From assembly GCA_000824845.1 (NCBI GenBank), contig CCNC01000143.1, positions 93,202 to 157,201 on the forward strand: DNA of 64,000 nt, in the 5' to 3' direction. A program made the translations under genes and the position numbers. Numbering within the stretch: position 1 is the stretch's first letter; every line of letters starts with the position of its first letter. Under the pieces are notes generated by a model, which ran no database searches, was not told the DNA's origin, and saw only the letters and a list, made by a program, of their open reading frames with translations. This DNA comes from Mesorhizobium sp. ORS 3359. Its GTDB lineage: Bacteria; Pseudomonadota; Alphaproteobacteria; Rhizobiales; Rhizobiaceae. Below are positions 51,283 to 59,700 of this stretch, piece after piece.

Positions 51283-52224
51283 TCAAAGTTTTTTCGCCAG
51301 CGCCTCGGCTTCGGTGTCGAGCGAGGCGGAGTTGCGCACGCGAAGCCGGTGCTCGCGGTGGATGATGTAGAGGCCACTGGCAACGATGATGGCAGCACCC
51401 AGCAAAGTCCAGCGGTCCGGGAACTGGTGGAAGATCAGCCAGCCTGAGATGATCATCCACACCATCTGCGAATAGGGGAAAGGCGCCAGCTGCGTGGTGG
51501 TCGCCAGCCGATAGGCCCTGACCAGCAGATAGTGGCCGCCGGCGCCGAAGACGCCCAGCATCAGGACGACGAACCATTGAAAGCCGCCGTGCGGCAGCGC
51601 GGGCGCGAAGGCAAGCATCGGAGCCAGCAGCACCGACGGCGCCAGCGCCGAGAACAATATCAGGCTCTCCGATGTTTCGGTCGAGGACATGCGCCGGGTC
51701 ATGATGACATAGAAGGAGTTCGACAGCATCGAGCCCAGCGCGAAGAGATGGCCGATGCCGAACACGCCCACGCCCGGCCGGGTGATGATCAGGACACCGA
51801 CAAAGCCGGTGAGGATCGCCAGCCAGCGCCGCCAGCCGGCCCATTCGCCGAGCAGCGGGCCGGCAAGGGCGGTGATGACCATCGGGCCGAAGAAATAGAT
51901 CGACGTCGTCTCGGCCAGCTGCAGCGTCTTCAGCGCCAGGATGTTGAACATGGTCGAGCCGAAAAGCATGCAGCCGCGCAATATATGGGCCGGCAGGTTG
52001 TTGGCGCGAAAGCGCGCCGGCTCGCGCCAGCCGCGCAGGAAGACGCCGACAAGCAAGACATGGACGGTGAAGCGGGCCCAGGCGACGATCAGCGCCGAGA
52101 CGCCGGCCAGCACCAGATATTTGCTGGAGGTGTCGAGAAAGGTGAAACAGACATAGACGCAAAGCATCAGAAGCATCGCCGCGGGCGGCGTTGCGCTGTC
52201 GTCTTGAGTTCGGGAAACAGACAA
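51283..52224 (-). CDS. DMT superfamily (EamA) transporter
   Basis: A 313-aa membrane protein with ten predicted helices in two EamA repeats (for example MLLMLCVYVCFTFLDTSSKY and GPMVITALAGPLLGEWAGWR in the first). Such proteins export amino acids or related metabolites. The C-terminus is a short charged tail. It lies after (upstream on the minus strand of) the LacI gene with an 80-nt gap. Substrate unknown. Confidence 0.92.
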   Translation of the reverse strand: MSVSRTQDDSATPPAAMLLMLCVYVCFTFLDTSSKYLVLAGVSALIVAWARFTVHVLLVGVFLRGWREPARFRANNLPAHILRGCMLFGSTMFNILALKTLQLAETTSIYFFGPMVITALAGPLLGEWAGWRRWLAILTGFVGVLIITRPGVGVFGIGHLFALGSMLSNSFYVIMTRRMSSTETSESLILFSALAPSVLLAPMLAFAPALPHGGFQWFVVLMLGVFGAGGHYLLVRAYRLATTTQLAPFPYSQMVWMIISGWLIFHQFPDRWTLLGAAIIVASGLYIIHREHRLRVRNSASLDTEAEALAKKL

Positions 52225-52345
52225 AATTCAGGCCGAAGGGAAGCAAAGGCGGAGGTCCCACCTTTGCGGCAATCAAAGCTCGCCGGCAAGCCAATTGTCC
52301 GGTGTGGCCGGACCAAAATCGGCCACTGCAACAACGCGGCTGCAC

Positions 52346-52756
52346 TCAAGCATGCATGCGGGCGCCCTTGGTGATCTTGTCGACCAGCTTCTTCTCGCCG
52401 CGCAGGGCGATGCCGACGACCTTGGCATCGTCCGGCGCGAATTCGGCGAAGACGGCGCGGTTGGCTACGTCGTGGCCGGTCGAAAACATCTCCTCCACAT
52501 AGGCGGATGTCGTCACGCCGCGCTCCAATGACCGGCGATGGATCGTTCCGAGCGCCGCGGCGTCGGCCGACAGGACGATGACCGGCTGGACCGACATCGG
52601 ATTGTAGAGGTTGCCGGCACGGTCGCGATACGGCTCGCCGATGATCTCGGGGAATTGCGCGACGATGCCGCTGGTGAGGAAGGCGGTGACGTTGAGCTTC
52701 TGCCAGACCGGCAGATCCTCTCTGAGAACAATTGCAATTTTCGTGTCGAACACCAA
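52346..52756 (-). CDS. DUF2000 domain protein
   Basis: A 136-aa protein with the DUF2000 signature: FDTKIAIVLREDLPVWQKLN at the N-terminus and RSLERGVTTSAYVEEMFSTG in the middle. The family has a peptidyl-tRNA hydrolase 2-like fold and no proven function. It is head-to-head with an AraC regulator, with 15 to 42 nt between starts depending on the regulator start. That pairing recurs in proteobacteria, so the regulator probably controls this gene. Confidence 0.85.
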   Translation of the reverse strand: MVFDTKIAIVLREDLPVWQKLNVTAFLTSGIVAQFPEIIGEPYRDRAGNLYNPMSVQPVIVLSADAAALGTIHRRSLERGVTTSAYVEEMFSTGHDVANRAVFAEFAPDDAKVVGIALRGEKKLVDKITKGARMHA

Positions 52757-52771
52757 GATTGAGACTCCGGG

Positions 52772-53659
52772 ATGGCCCGTGACGGGCGGAACAGGGCGAT
52801 GGCGCAGGCTCTAGGCGCAGAAGCGAAGCAAGGTCTTGAACGTTCGTGCGCGGACGCGACCAATGGCGATCGCATTGTTTCGGCGCCGGGCGGGTCGGGC
52901 CTCGAACGCATCGAGGCGCGTTTCCACGGCAACGCCTTCGAGCCGCACCGGCACGACACCTATGCCATCGGCGTGACATTGCACGGCGTGCAGCGCTTCC
53001 ATTATCGCGGCGCGCTGCAACATAGCATGCCCGGCCAGGCGATCGTGCTGCATCCGGACGAATTGCATGACGGCGGCGCCGGCACGGAAGACGGTCTGCG
53101 CTACCGGATCCTCTATCTGGAGCCGTCCCTGCTGCTCGACTGCCTCGACGGCGAGCCGCTGCCTTTCGTGCGTGACGCGGTGGTCGACGATCCGGCGCTG
53201 CGAGACACGCTGCTCTCGGCGCTGGCGCCGCTGAACGAAGAACTTGGCGACCTGTTCGTGGCGGATTTCGTCGCGCAGCTGGCGCAACAGCTGAGACGCC
53301 ACGCCGGAAAGCCGGCAAAATCAACAGGCAAGACCGCGTGGCGCGCGGCGGCACTTGCCCGAGACTATCTTGCGGAGAATGCCGAGCGTGCGGTGCGTTC
53401 CGACGAGTTGGAGGCCGTTACCGGCCTCGACCGCTATGCGCTGTCACGCCATTTTCGCGCCACCTATTCGACCAGCCCGCATCGCTTCCTGTTGATGCGC
53501 CGGCTGCAAAGAGCGCGGCGCATGATCGCCGAGGGAGAACCGCTGGCGGAGATCGCCGCCGGTGCCGGCTTCAGCGACCAGAGCCATTTCAATCGGCATT
53601 TCAAGAAGGCGTTCGGCATGACGCCGGGGCGCTGGGCGACGCTGGTGCGCGACGCGTAG
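52772..53659 (+). CDS. AraC family transcriptional regulator
   Basis: A 295-aa activator-type regulator with an N-terminal cupin-like sensing domain (FEPHRHDTYAIGVTLHGVQR, PGQAIVLHPDELHDG) and a C-terminal double HTH (LEAVTGLDRYALSRHFRATY; EIAAGAGFSDQSHFNRHFKK; FGMTPGRWA). ATG 52772 is used; ATG 52799 would leave more promoter room. Its last codons and stop fall in the first unit of the repeat cluster at 53647. Confidence 0.92.
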   Translation: MARDGRNRAMAQALGAEAKQGLERSCADATNGDRIVSAPGGSGLERIEARFHGNAFEPHRHDTYAIGVTLHGVQRFHYRGALQHSMPGQAIVLHPDELHDGGAGTEDGLRYRILYLEPSLLLDCLDGEPLPFVRDAVVDDPALRDTLLSALAPLNEELGDLFVADFVAQLAQQLRRHAGKPAKSTGKTAWRAAALARDYLAENAERAVRSDELEAVTGLDRYALSRHFRATYSTSPHRFLLMRRLQRARRMIAEGEPLAEIAAGAGFSDQSHFNRHFKKAFGMTPGRWATLVRDA

Positions 53660-53835
53660 CGTCGTCGCTCAAGGGCGAGGCGTCCGGTGATGGCGCTTAG
53701 GCGCGACGCGTAGCATCGTCGCCCTTTTCAGCTAAAATCCTTGGTCGGTGCGTGAAGCGACGATGCTGCGCATCGCGCTTTCGGAACAATGCCGACGTGG
53801 GTGCGTGGAGCGACGACGCTGCGCGTCGCGCTTTC
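53647..53835. repeat. Cluster of four GCGACG...CGTCGC palindromic units
   Basis: Units 1 and 2 (53647-53670, 53701-53724) read GCGCGACGCGTAGC(G/A)TCGTCGC; units 3 and 4 are in the opposite orientation within a 36-nt direct repeat (53747-53782 and 53800-53835; about 4 mismatches, 53-nt period). The array fills the convergent AraC-MarR gap and covers both stop codons. Confidence 0.85.
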
Positions 53836-54307
53836 ACGCTTCATCCATCTCCGCGTCGTCGTCGATCAGGACCAGATCTTCGTTCGACAAATTCGCCTCG
53901 ATGCGGGCGAGCAGCTTGAACAGCGCCTTCTGGTCCTTCTTGTCGAGGCCCCTCAGCGCCTGTTTCTCGGTCTTCTTGACCGATTTTTCGATGGCGCGAA
54001 TTGTTTCGCGGCCGGACTCGGTGAGGAAGATATGGGCCTGGCGGGCATCTGCGTTGGAGGCCCGCTTTTCGAGGAAACCCTGCGCCTGCAGCCGGTTGAT
54101 GGTCTTGGTGATGGTCGGCGGCCGCACGCCGAGCTTGCCGGCTAGGTTGCCGGGGGTCTGGCCGTCCTCGCGGTCGAGCGCCAGCATGATCTGGTCCTGG
54201 CCGGCGTAGAAACCATGGGCCAGAAGCCGCGCCGCGAGCGCCGTGCGCGCCAGCCTCGCCGCCGAATGCAGCCGGCTCATTGTCGCTGTCTTGTCCGCCT
54301 TGGCCAT
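53834..54307 (-). CDS. MarR family transcriptional regulator
   Basis: A 157-aa winged-helix regulator. The recognition part is NLAGKLGVRPPTITKTINRL and the wing KRASNADARQAHIFLTESG. The tail is acidic (DDDAEMDEA). ATG 54307 is preferred over ATG 54313 because AGAGGGA then lies 6 nt upstream of it, whereas it would abut the other. Target genes are not evident; it is divergent from the metallochaperone gene across a 386-nt gap. Confidence 0.9.
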   Translation of the reverse strand: MAKADKTATMSRLHSAARLARTALAARLLAHGFYAGQDQIMLALDREDGQTPGNLAGKLGVRPPTITKTINRLQAQGFLEKRASNADARQAHIFLTESGRETIRAIEKSVKKTEKQALRGLDKKDQKALFKLLARIEANLSNEDLVLIDDDAEMDEA

Positions 54308-54693
54308 GGCCATTCCCTCTTCGGCCCAACCGGCGCGGCCAGCATAGAGGCTGTCCGACGATTGGCAAATGACGATCTCTAAGAAACCGGCTTGCGGAAC
54401 GCTTTGCCGGCAAGCATTGCGGTGCCCGTGCAGGTGATGCCAGATGTTTATTTCAGTTAGATGACAAACGACTTTTGAGGAGCGGAGATTCACAGCGGCA
54501 AAGGGGAACGGCCATTGGGAGCGCACGCGGCTCCCCGTTTGGTCGGCCTCGACCGCCACCAAATCCTTCCTCGCCGCCATCCCCGTCAGAGGGTCCGCCT
54601 GGCCTATTGGTTTGACGCGTGCAAAAGCGCGACACCCGTCCTATATGAGGCCGACAATCCAGATTTTTCGAGACCAAGATTTCGAGGCAAGCC
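54308..54693. other. 386-nt divergent intergenic region, marR / COG0523 gene
   Basis: Contains the promoters of both neighbours. The MarR side has an AT-rich patch (TTTATTTCAGTTAGATGAC, 54447-54465). A GGGAGC/GCTCCC stem is seen near 54517-54535. I looked for a Zur-type palindrome before the metallochaperone gene and did not find a convincing one. No coding frame with a ribosome site is evident. Confidence 0.45.
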
Positions 54694-55749
54694 ATGAGCG
54701 ATGCACAGACGCAAATCCCCGTAACCGTTCTCACCGGCTATCTCGGCGCGGGCAAGACGACGCTGCTCAACCGCATCCTGTCGGAGAACCACGGCAAGCG
54801 CTACGCAGTCATCGTCAACGAGTTCGGCGAGATCGGCATCGACAACGACCTGATCGTGGAATCCGACGAGGAAATCTACGAGATGAACAATGGCTGCGTG
54901 TGCTGCACGGTGCGCGGCGACCTGATCCGGGTCGTCGAGGGCCTGATGCGCCGGCCCGGCCGCTTCGATGCCATCGTCGTCGAGACCACCGGCCTCGCCG
55001 ACCCGGTGCCGGTGGCGCAGACCTTCTTCATGGATGACGACGTGCGCACCAAGACCAAGCTCGACGCGGTGGTGGCGCTGGTCGACGCCAAGCACCTGCC
55101 GCTGCGCTTGAAGGATTCCAAGGAGGCCGAGGACCAGATCGCCTTCGCCGATGTCGTGGTGCTGAACAAGACCGATCTCGTCACGCCGGAAGAACTGGAA
55201 AAGGTCGAGGCGACGATCCGCGCCATCAACCCGGCGGCAAAGATCCATCGTACGCAGCGGTCCGGCGTGGCGCTCGACGAAGTGCTCGACCGCGGCGCCT
55301 TCGACCTGTCGCGCGCGCTGGAGAACGATCCGCATTTCCTCGAGGCGCATGACCACGATCACGACCATGAATGCGGCCCGGACTGCGACCACGACCACCA
55401 TCATCATGACGGCCACGATCACCATCACCACCATGCTTCCGACATCCATGACGTGACGGTGAAGTCGGTGTCGCTGCGCGGCGGCGAGATGGACCCGAAG
55501 AAATTCTTCCCCTGGATCGAGAAGGTGACCCAGATGGAAGGGCCGAACATCTTGCGGCTGAAGGGCATCATTGCGCTCAAGGGCGACGAGGACCGCTATG
55601 TGCTGCAGGGCGTGCACATGATCCTCGAGGGCGACCATCAGCGCGCCTGGAAGGACGGCGAGAAGCACGAGAGCCGCCTGGTCTTCATCGGCCGCGATCT
55701 CGACGCCGAGCGGCTCAGGAAGAGTTTTGAAGCCTGCCAGGCGGCCTAA
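54694..55749 (+). CDS. COG0523 (CobW/ZigA-type) GTP-binding metallochaperone
   Basis: A 351-aa G3E GTPase. P-loop GYLGAGKTT (residues 15-23), the metal-binding CVCC motif (68-71, in NNGCVCCTVRGD), and the NKTD nucleotide motif (158-161). A His/Asp/Cys-rich segment at about 219-252 (runs such as HDHHHHH) is typical of zinc-type members. It likely delivers zinc to client enzymes under limitation. The ATG lacks a strong Shine-Dalgarno (AGGCAAGCC upstream). Confidence 0.95.
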   Translation: MSDAQTQIPVTVLTGYLGAGKTTLLNRILSENHGKRYAVIVNEFGEIGIDNDLIVESDEEIYEMNNGCVCCTVRGDLIRVVEGLMRRPGRFDAIVVETTGLADPVPVAQTFFMDDDVRTKTKLDAVVALVDAKHLPLRLKDSKEAEDQIAFADVVVLNKTDLVTPEELEKVEATIRAINPAAKIHRTQRSGVALDEVLDRGAFDLSRALENDPHFLEAHDHDHDHECGPDCDHDHHHHDGHDHHHHHASDIHDVTVKSVSLRGGEMDPKKFFPWIEKVTQMEGPNILRLKGIIALKGDEDRYVLQGVHMILEGDHQRAWKDGEKHESRLVFIGRDLDAERLRKSFEACQAA

Positions 55750-55782
55750 GCGCCGAATTGTTGATCCGAAGGGATTGATTGT

Positions 55783-55817
55783 GGTTTCATGTACACATAT
55801 CATGTGTACATGAAACC
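55783..55817. promoter_or_regulatory. Perfect 16-bp-arm palindrome, TacA-TacT operator
   Basis: Arms GGTTTCATGTACACAT (55783-55798) and ATGTGTACATGAAACC (55802-55817) are exact complements around a 3-nt spacer. It lies 13 nt before the antitoxin start, between the metallochaperone stop and the antitoxin gene, as expected for autoregulation by the RHH antitoxin. Confidence 0.75.
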
Positions 55818-55830
55818 GAGGAGACTCCTT

Positions 55831-56109
55831 ATGTCGCGGCCGGCCGACCAGAAGACTGAGCGCTATCAAATTCGGATCGCGCCCGCCCAGAAGGCAATGA
55901 TCGCGCGCGCCGCTGCACTCTCGCATCAGGACGTTGCCGACTTCATCCTCAACAAGGTCGTTCCCGAGGCACAGGCTGTGATCGAAGCTGCAGAGGTCAC
56001 AAAAGTTTCCGACCGTAATTTCACACGTATACTCGACCTGCTAGAGAATCCGCCGAAACCCAATGCAAAACTGCGAGCGGCGATCGCGGCCCTGCCGGAT
56101 ACGCTGTGA
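55831..56109 (+). CDS. DUF1778 antitoxin (TacA-like)
   Basis: A 92-aa antitoxin. The N-terminal ribbon-helix-helix is ERYQIRIAPAQKAMIARAAA then SHQDVADFILNKVVPEA; the C-terminal part (DRNFTRILDLLENPPKPNAK) is the toxin-binding tail typical of TacA. ATG 55831 follows GAGGAG with a suitable spacer; an upstream ATG at 55789 falls in the operator. It overlaps the toxin by 4 nt (GTGA). Confidence 0.93.
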   Translation: MSRPADQKTERYQIRIAPAQKAMIARAAALSHQDVADFILNKVVPEAQAVIEAAEVTKVSDRNFTRILDLLENPPKPNAKLRAAIAALPDTL

Positions 56110-56633
56110 CGCTTCCGTCCTGGCACGAGCAGCCGATTGCGAAACAGCACGATCGGACCTCGTTCGATTGCGGTGACGCGCAGATGAATGATTTTTTGCG
56201 GCGGTTCGCGCGACAAAGCCATGAACAAAATGCCGCCAAGACCTTCTGCGCGATTGACGACACGACCACCGGGCGGATTCTCGGCTTTTATACAATCGCG
56301 CCGTCAGCAGTAGCTCATGAAGCCGTGCCAGCGACCATGACGAAGGGTTTGGCGCGGCACGAAGTTTCGGGTTTCAAGCTTGCGCGTCTCGCCACCGATC
56401 GCCGCGTCGCGAGGCAAGGGCTGGGCGGTCAGTTGCTTGCCGCCGCTGCGCTCCGCTGCTTGCGTCTGGCTGGCGAAGGTGGCGGCGTCCTGCTCATCAT
56501 TGACGCCAAGAGTGAGCGGGCCGCAAGATGGTACGCCAGCTATGGTGCCGAGCATCTTCAAGGCCAGCCTCTGACGCTGGTGATGCCGCTTGCGACTTTC
56601 GCGACGGAATTGCGGACAAAGGGGCTGCTCTGA
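56106..56633 (+). CDS. GNAT toxin (TacT-like tRNA acetyltransferase)
   Basis: A 175-aa acetyltransferase. The acetyl-CoA loop is RRVARQGLGGQLL (residues 99-111), and ARWYASYG carries the expected catalytic Tyr143. The substrate-side sequence FDCGDAQMNDFLRRFARQ is characteristic of the TacT family, which acetylates the amino group of aminoacyl-tRNAs and blocks translation. It starts at GTG 56106 inside the antitoxin stop. Confidence 0.93.
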   Translation: MTLPSWHEQPIAKQHDRTSFDCGDAQMNDFLRRFARQSHEQNAAKTFCAIDDTTTGRILGFYTIAPSAVAHEAVPATMTKGLARHEVSGFKLARLATDRRVARQGLGGQLLAAAALRCLRLAGEGGGVLLIIDAKSERAARWYASYGAEHLQGQPLTLVMPLATFATELRTKGLL

Positions 56634-56743
56634 TGCCCTCCCCTCCGAGTCCTTGAGAGACCGCTGCCGATCGCTGGTTGCCGATGCGGGAAACGTCGAG
56701 TAAGCCGCCAGATAAATCCAACATCACGTCCATTCAGGAAATC

Positions 56744-57718
56744 ATGCCCACTGTCGCCCCGCTTGATCTCGAAGGCCATTGCGTCGCCGCCGTCTTCCTG
56801 AACGACGTGCCGCATTTCGCGCTGGCCGACGGCGCGATCCATCGGCTCGACAATGGGCAGAAGACGGTGCAGGCCAATGACGGGCTGCTTGCCGCCTTTC
56901 ATGACGCGGCCAACGACCGGCTGATCACCGGAGGCGAGGACGGCAAGGTGTTTGCTGTGAAGGCCGGCGGCGAGGTAAGCGAACTCGCAAGCGCTGGAAA
57001 AAAATGGATCACCAGCGTCGCCGCAGGTCCGCAGGGCGCGATCGCCTATGCTTCCGGCAAGACCGCCTTTGTGCGTTTCGCCGACGGCAAGATCAAGGAA
57101 TTCACCCACCCGCGCTCGGTGGAAGGACTAGCCTTCTCGCCCAAGGGCATGCGTTTTGCCGTCGCCCGTTACAATGGCGCGACGCTGCATTTTCCAGCGG
57201 CTGAGGGCAAGCCGGTGGAGCTCGAATGGGCCGGCGCCCATACCGGCATCACCTTTTCCCCGGACGGCGCCTTCCTCATCACCACCATGCAGGAAAACGC
57301 GCTGCATGGCTGGAAGCTCGCCGACGGCAAGCACATGCGCATGTCAGGCTATCCCGGCAAGGTGAAGATCCTGTCGTGGAGCGTCAAGGGCAAATGGCTG
57401 GCGAGCTCCGGAGCGCCGGCGGCGATCGTCTGGCCGTTTCAAGCCAAGGACGGGCCGATGGGCAAGGCGCCGCTGGAACTCGGCACGCGCGGCAACACGA
57501 TGGTGACCTGCGTCGCCTGCCATCCGAGCCAGGACGTGGTGGCCATCGGCTATGAGGACGGCATGGTGATCGCGGCGCGCTTCGCCGACGCCAAGGAGGT
57601 GCTGCTGCGCCGCCCCGGCAAGGGCGCCATCACGTCGATGATGTGGGACGAGGAAGAGCGCCGCATCGTCTTCGGAAGTGCGGCCGGCGATTGCGGCGTG
57701 ATTGATATCACCGCCTGA
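56744..57718 (+). CDS. WD40 repeat protein
   Basis: A 324-aa beta-propeller. Repeating blade elements include GGEDGKVFAVKAGG, FSPKGMRFAVARYNGATLHF, FSPDGAFLITTMQENALHGW and SVKGKWLASSGAPAAIVW. No signal peptide, so cytoplasmic. ATG 56744 follows CAGGAAATC. It is separated from the metallochaperone gene only by the toxin-antitoxin pair, so the two were probably adjacent before that insertion (inference). Its stop is immediately next to the stop of the convergent gene. Confidence 0.88.
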   Translation: MPTVAPLDLEGHCVAAVFLNDVPHFALADGAIHRLDNGQKTVQANDGLLAAFHDAANDRLITGGEDGKVFAVKAGGEVSELASAGKKWITSVAAGPQGAIAYASGKTAFVRFADGKIKEFTHPRSVEGLAFSPKGMRFAVARYNGATLHFPAAEGKPVELEWAGAHTGITFSPDGAFLITTMQENALHGWKLADGKHMRMSGYPGKVKILSWSVKGKWLASSGAPAAIVWPFQAKDGPMGKAPLELGTRGNTMVTCVACHPSQDVVAIGYEDGMVIAARFADAKEVLLRRPGKGAITSMMWDEEERRIVFGSAAGDCGVIDITA

Positions 57719-58165
57719 TCATTCGGCGCCGCAGGACACATCGCCCTTGAACTCGACTGGATCGCTGCTCGCGCCGGCCGTGCCGTCATAGACCGCGAGC
57801 GTGTAGCGCCCGTTATAGGTGCTTTCGTCGCTGGCCTTGGTCAGGATCGTCAGCTCCACCGAGCGGTAGGTGTCCTGGGCTTCGTGCTCGCGATAAACGA
57901 GGAGCCGCAACTCCTCGCCGTCGAGCCAATATTGCGTAAGGTTCTGATCCTCGAACACCGTCTTGCGCAAGCTGTCGGCGGCGGGACGGGCCTTGATCTC
58001 CAGGTCGCCGCGGAAATTGAAGGTCGGCCCGCCCAGTCCCCGGGTCACGCCGGCGTCGAGCTGAAAGGCGACCTTGGCGTCGTCGACCGAGCACCAGAGG
58101 GCGCCGGAGGCGAAACCGCCATTCACTGACGCAAGAAGCACTGCCACGCAAAGAACTGTCCGCAT
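57719..58165 (-). CDS. Secreted protein of unknown function
   Basis: A 148-aa protein with signal peptide MRTVLCVAVLLASVNGGFAS. The mature part holds two cysteines (WCSVDD near the start; VSCGAE at the C-terminus) that could form a disulfide, and several beta-strand-like segments (VELTILTKASDES, GRYTLAVYDG). No family recognised. ATG 58165 is preceded by GGAGG. Zero nt separate its stop from the WD40 stop. Confidence 0.85.
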   Translation of the reverse strand: MRTVLCVAVLLASVNGGFASGALWCSVDDAKVAFQLDAGVTRGLGGPTFNFRGDLEIKARPAADSLRKTVFEDQNLTQYWLDGEELRLLVYREHEAQDTYRSVELTILTKASDESTYNGRYTLAVYDGTAGASSDPVEFKGDVSCGAE

Positions 58166-58309
58166 TTCCCCCTCCTCCATGCCCGCCCACAATGAGGCCC
58201 CGGCGGCCGCGCCGGGTCAAGAGCGCTGAGCCAACGCCCGTCCCATGCGCGGACAATTGCAGTTTTGCCAAGCCATGGGCAGAGTGCCGCGCGAAACACG
58301 GGGGTTTTC

Positions 58310-59689
58310 ATGCAAGCATCGAATCCAGGAACTTCCATTGGCGGCATCGACATCGCCCGTATCGCCGAATTGCGCGAGACGGAAGCGGCCGCCTTCCGCA
58401 AGGCGCGGCCGAAATCCGAGGCGAAGCTCGGCAACGGCATCGCCGGCTTCCTGGGCGGCGTGCCGATGCACTGGATGACCGACTGGCCGACGCCGTTCCC
58501 GATCCTTGTCGACGGCGCGAAGGGCGCCACCATCACCGATATCGACGGCAACAGGCTCGACGATTTCTGCCTGGGCGACACCGGCTCGATGCTCGGCCAT
58601 TCGCCGCCGGCGGTCGCCCGCGCGATCCGCCGGCAGGCTGCCCGGGGCCTGACCTACATGCTGCCCAGCGAGGATGCGCTGGCGATCGGCCCGCTCCTGC
58701 AGCAGCGCTTCGGCATGCCCTACTGGCAGATCGCCACCACCGCCACCGACGCCAACCGCTTCGCGCTGCGCGTCGCCCGCGCCGTGACGGGCCGTGAAAA
58801 GATCCTGGTCTTCAACGGCTGCTATCACGGTTCAGTCGACGAGACGATGGTGCGGCTGATCGATGGCAAGCCGGTGAACCGGCCTGGATTGGCCGGCGAA
58901 TTCCGCGATCTCACGCGGGCGACCAAGATCGTCGAGTTCAACGACATCCAAGCCTTGGAAGCAGCGCTTGCGGATCGCGACGTCGCCTGCGTCATCACCG
59001 AGCCGGTGCTGACCAATTCCTGCATGGTGCTGCCGGATCCAGGTTTCCACGACGCGCTGCGGCGCCTGACGCGGGCGGCCGGCACGCTGCTCCTGATCGA
59101 CGAGACCCACACGATCTCCACCGGCCCGGGCGGCTATACGCGCAAGTACGGACTGGAGCCAGACCTGTTCGTGCTCGGCAAGCCGGTGGCCGGCGGCGTG
59201 CCGGCGAGCATCTGGGGGATGAGCGAGGAGGTCGCCACGCGCTACGCCGCCTATAACCGGACCAAGGAGCCCGGCTATTCCGGCATGGGCACGACGCTGT
59301 CGGCCAACCCGCTGCAGTTCGCGGCGATGCGCGCGACGCTGGAAGAGGTGATGACGGAGCAAGCCTATGCGCATATGGACCGGCTGGCGCGCCGGCTCGA
59401 TGCGGGGCTGACCGCCGTCATCCGGCGCAACAAGCTGCCCTGGCATGTCGCGCGGGTCGGCGCGCGCGTAGAATTCATCTGCGCACCGGGACCGCTGCAT
59501 GATGGCGCCGAGGCCGAGAAGGCGCATGCGCCCGAGCTCGAAGCCGCCATCCATGTCGCGCTGGTCAATCGCGGCGTGCTGATCGCGCCGTTCCACAACA
59601 TGATGCTGATCTCGCCGGTGACGACTTCAGCGCAAGTGAGCCGGCTGATTGCCGCCTTCGGCGCGGTTGCGGCCAGGCTTACGGCGTGA
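58310..59689 (+). CDS. Class III PLP aminotransferase (aspartate aminotransferase family)
   Basis: A 459-aa pyridoxal phosphate enzyme related to glutamate-1-semialdehyde mutase and omega-aminotransferases. The PLP Lys is Lys291 in DLFVLGKPVAGG; Asp264 in LLIDETHT binds the pyridine; GCYHGSVDE is the typical phosphate-side segment. It overlaps or abuts the next gene, which encodes a gamma-glutamylation enzyme, suggesting amine or polyamine catabolism. Confidence 0.9.
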   Translation: MQASNPGTSIGGIDIARIAELRETEAAAFRKARPKSEAKLGNGIAGFLGGVPMHWMTDWPTPFPILVDGAKGATITDIDGNRLDDFCLGDTGSMLGHSPPAVARAIRRQAARGLTYMLPSEDALAIGPLLQQRFGMPYWQIATTATDANRFALRVARAVTGREKILVFNGCYHGSVDETMVRLIDGKPVNRPGLAGEFRDLTRATKIVEFNDIQALEAALADRDVACVITEPVLTNSCMVLPDPGFHDALRRLTRAAGTLLLIDETHTISTGPGGYTRKYGLEPDLFVLGKPVAGGVPASIWGMSEEVATRYAAYNRTKEPGYSGMGTTLSANPLQFAAMRATLEEVMTEQAYAHMDRLARRLDAGLTAVIRRNKLPWHVARVGARVEFICAPGPLHDGAEAEKAHAPELEAAIHVALVNRGVLIAPFHNMMLISPVTTSAQVSRLIAAFGAVAARLTA

Positions 59690-59700
59690 GAAAAGCGGCC

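Noticed and set aside
51248..52345. 365-codon minus-strand frame over the DMT transporter
   Set aside because: Arg/His-rich shadow in another frame; the 313-aa frame has ten hydrophobic helices.
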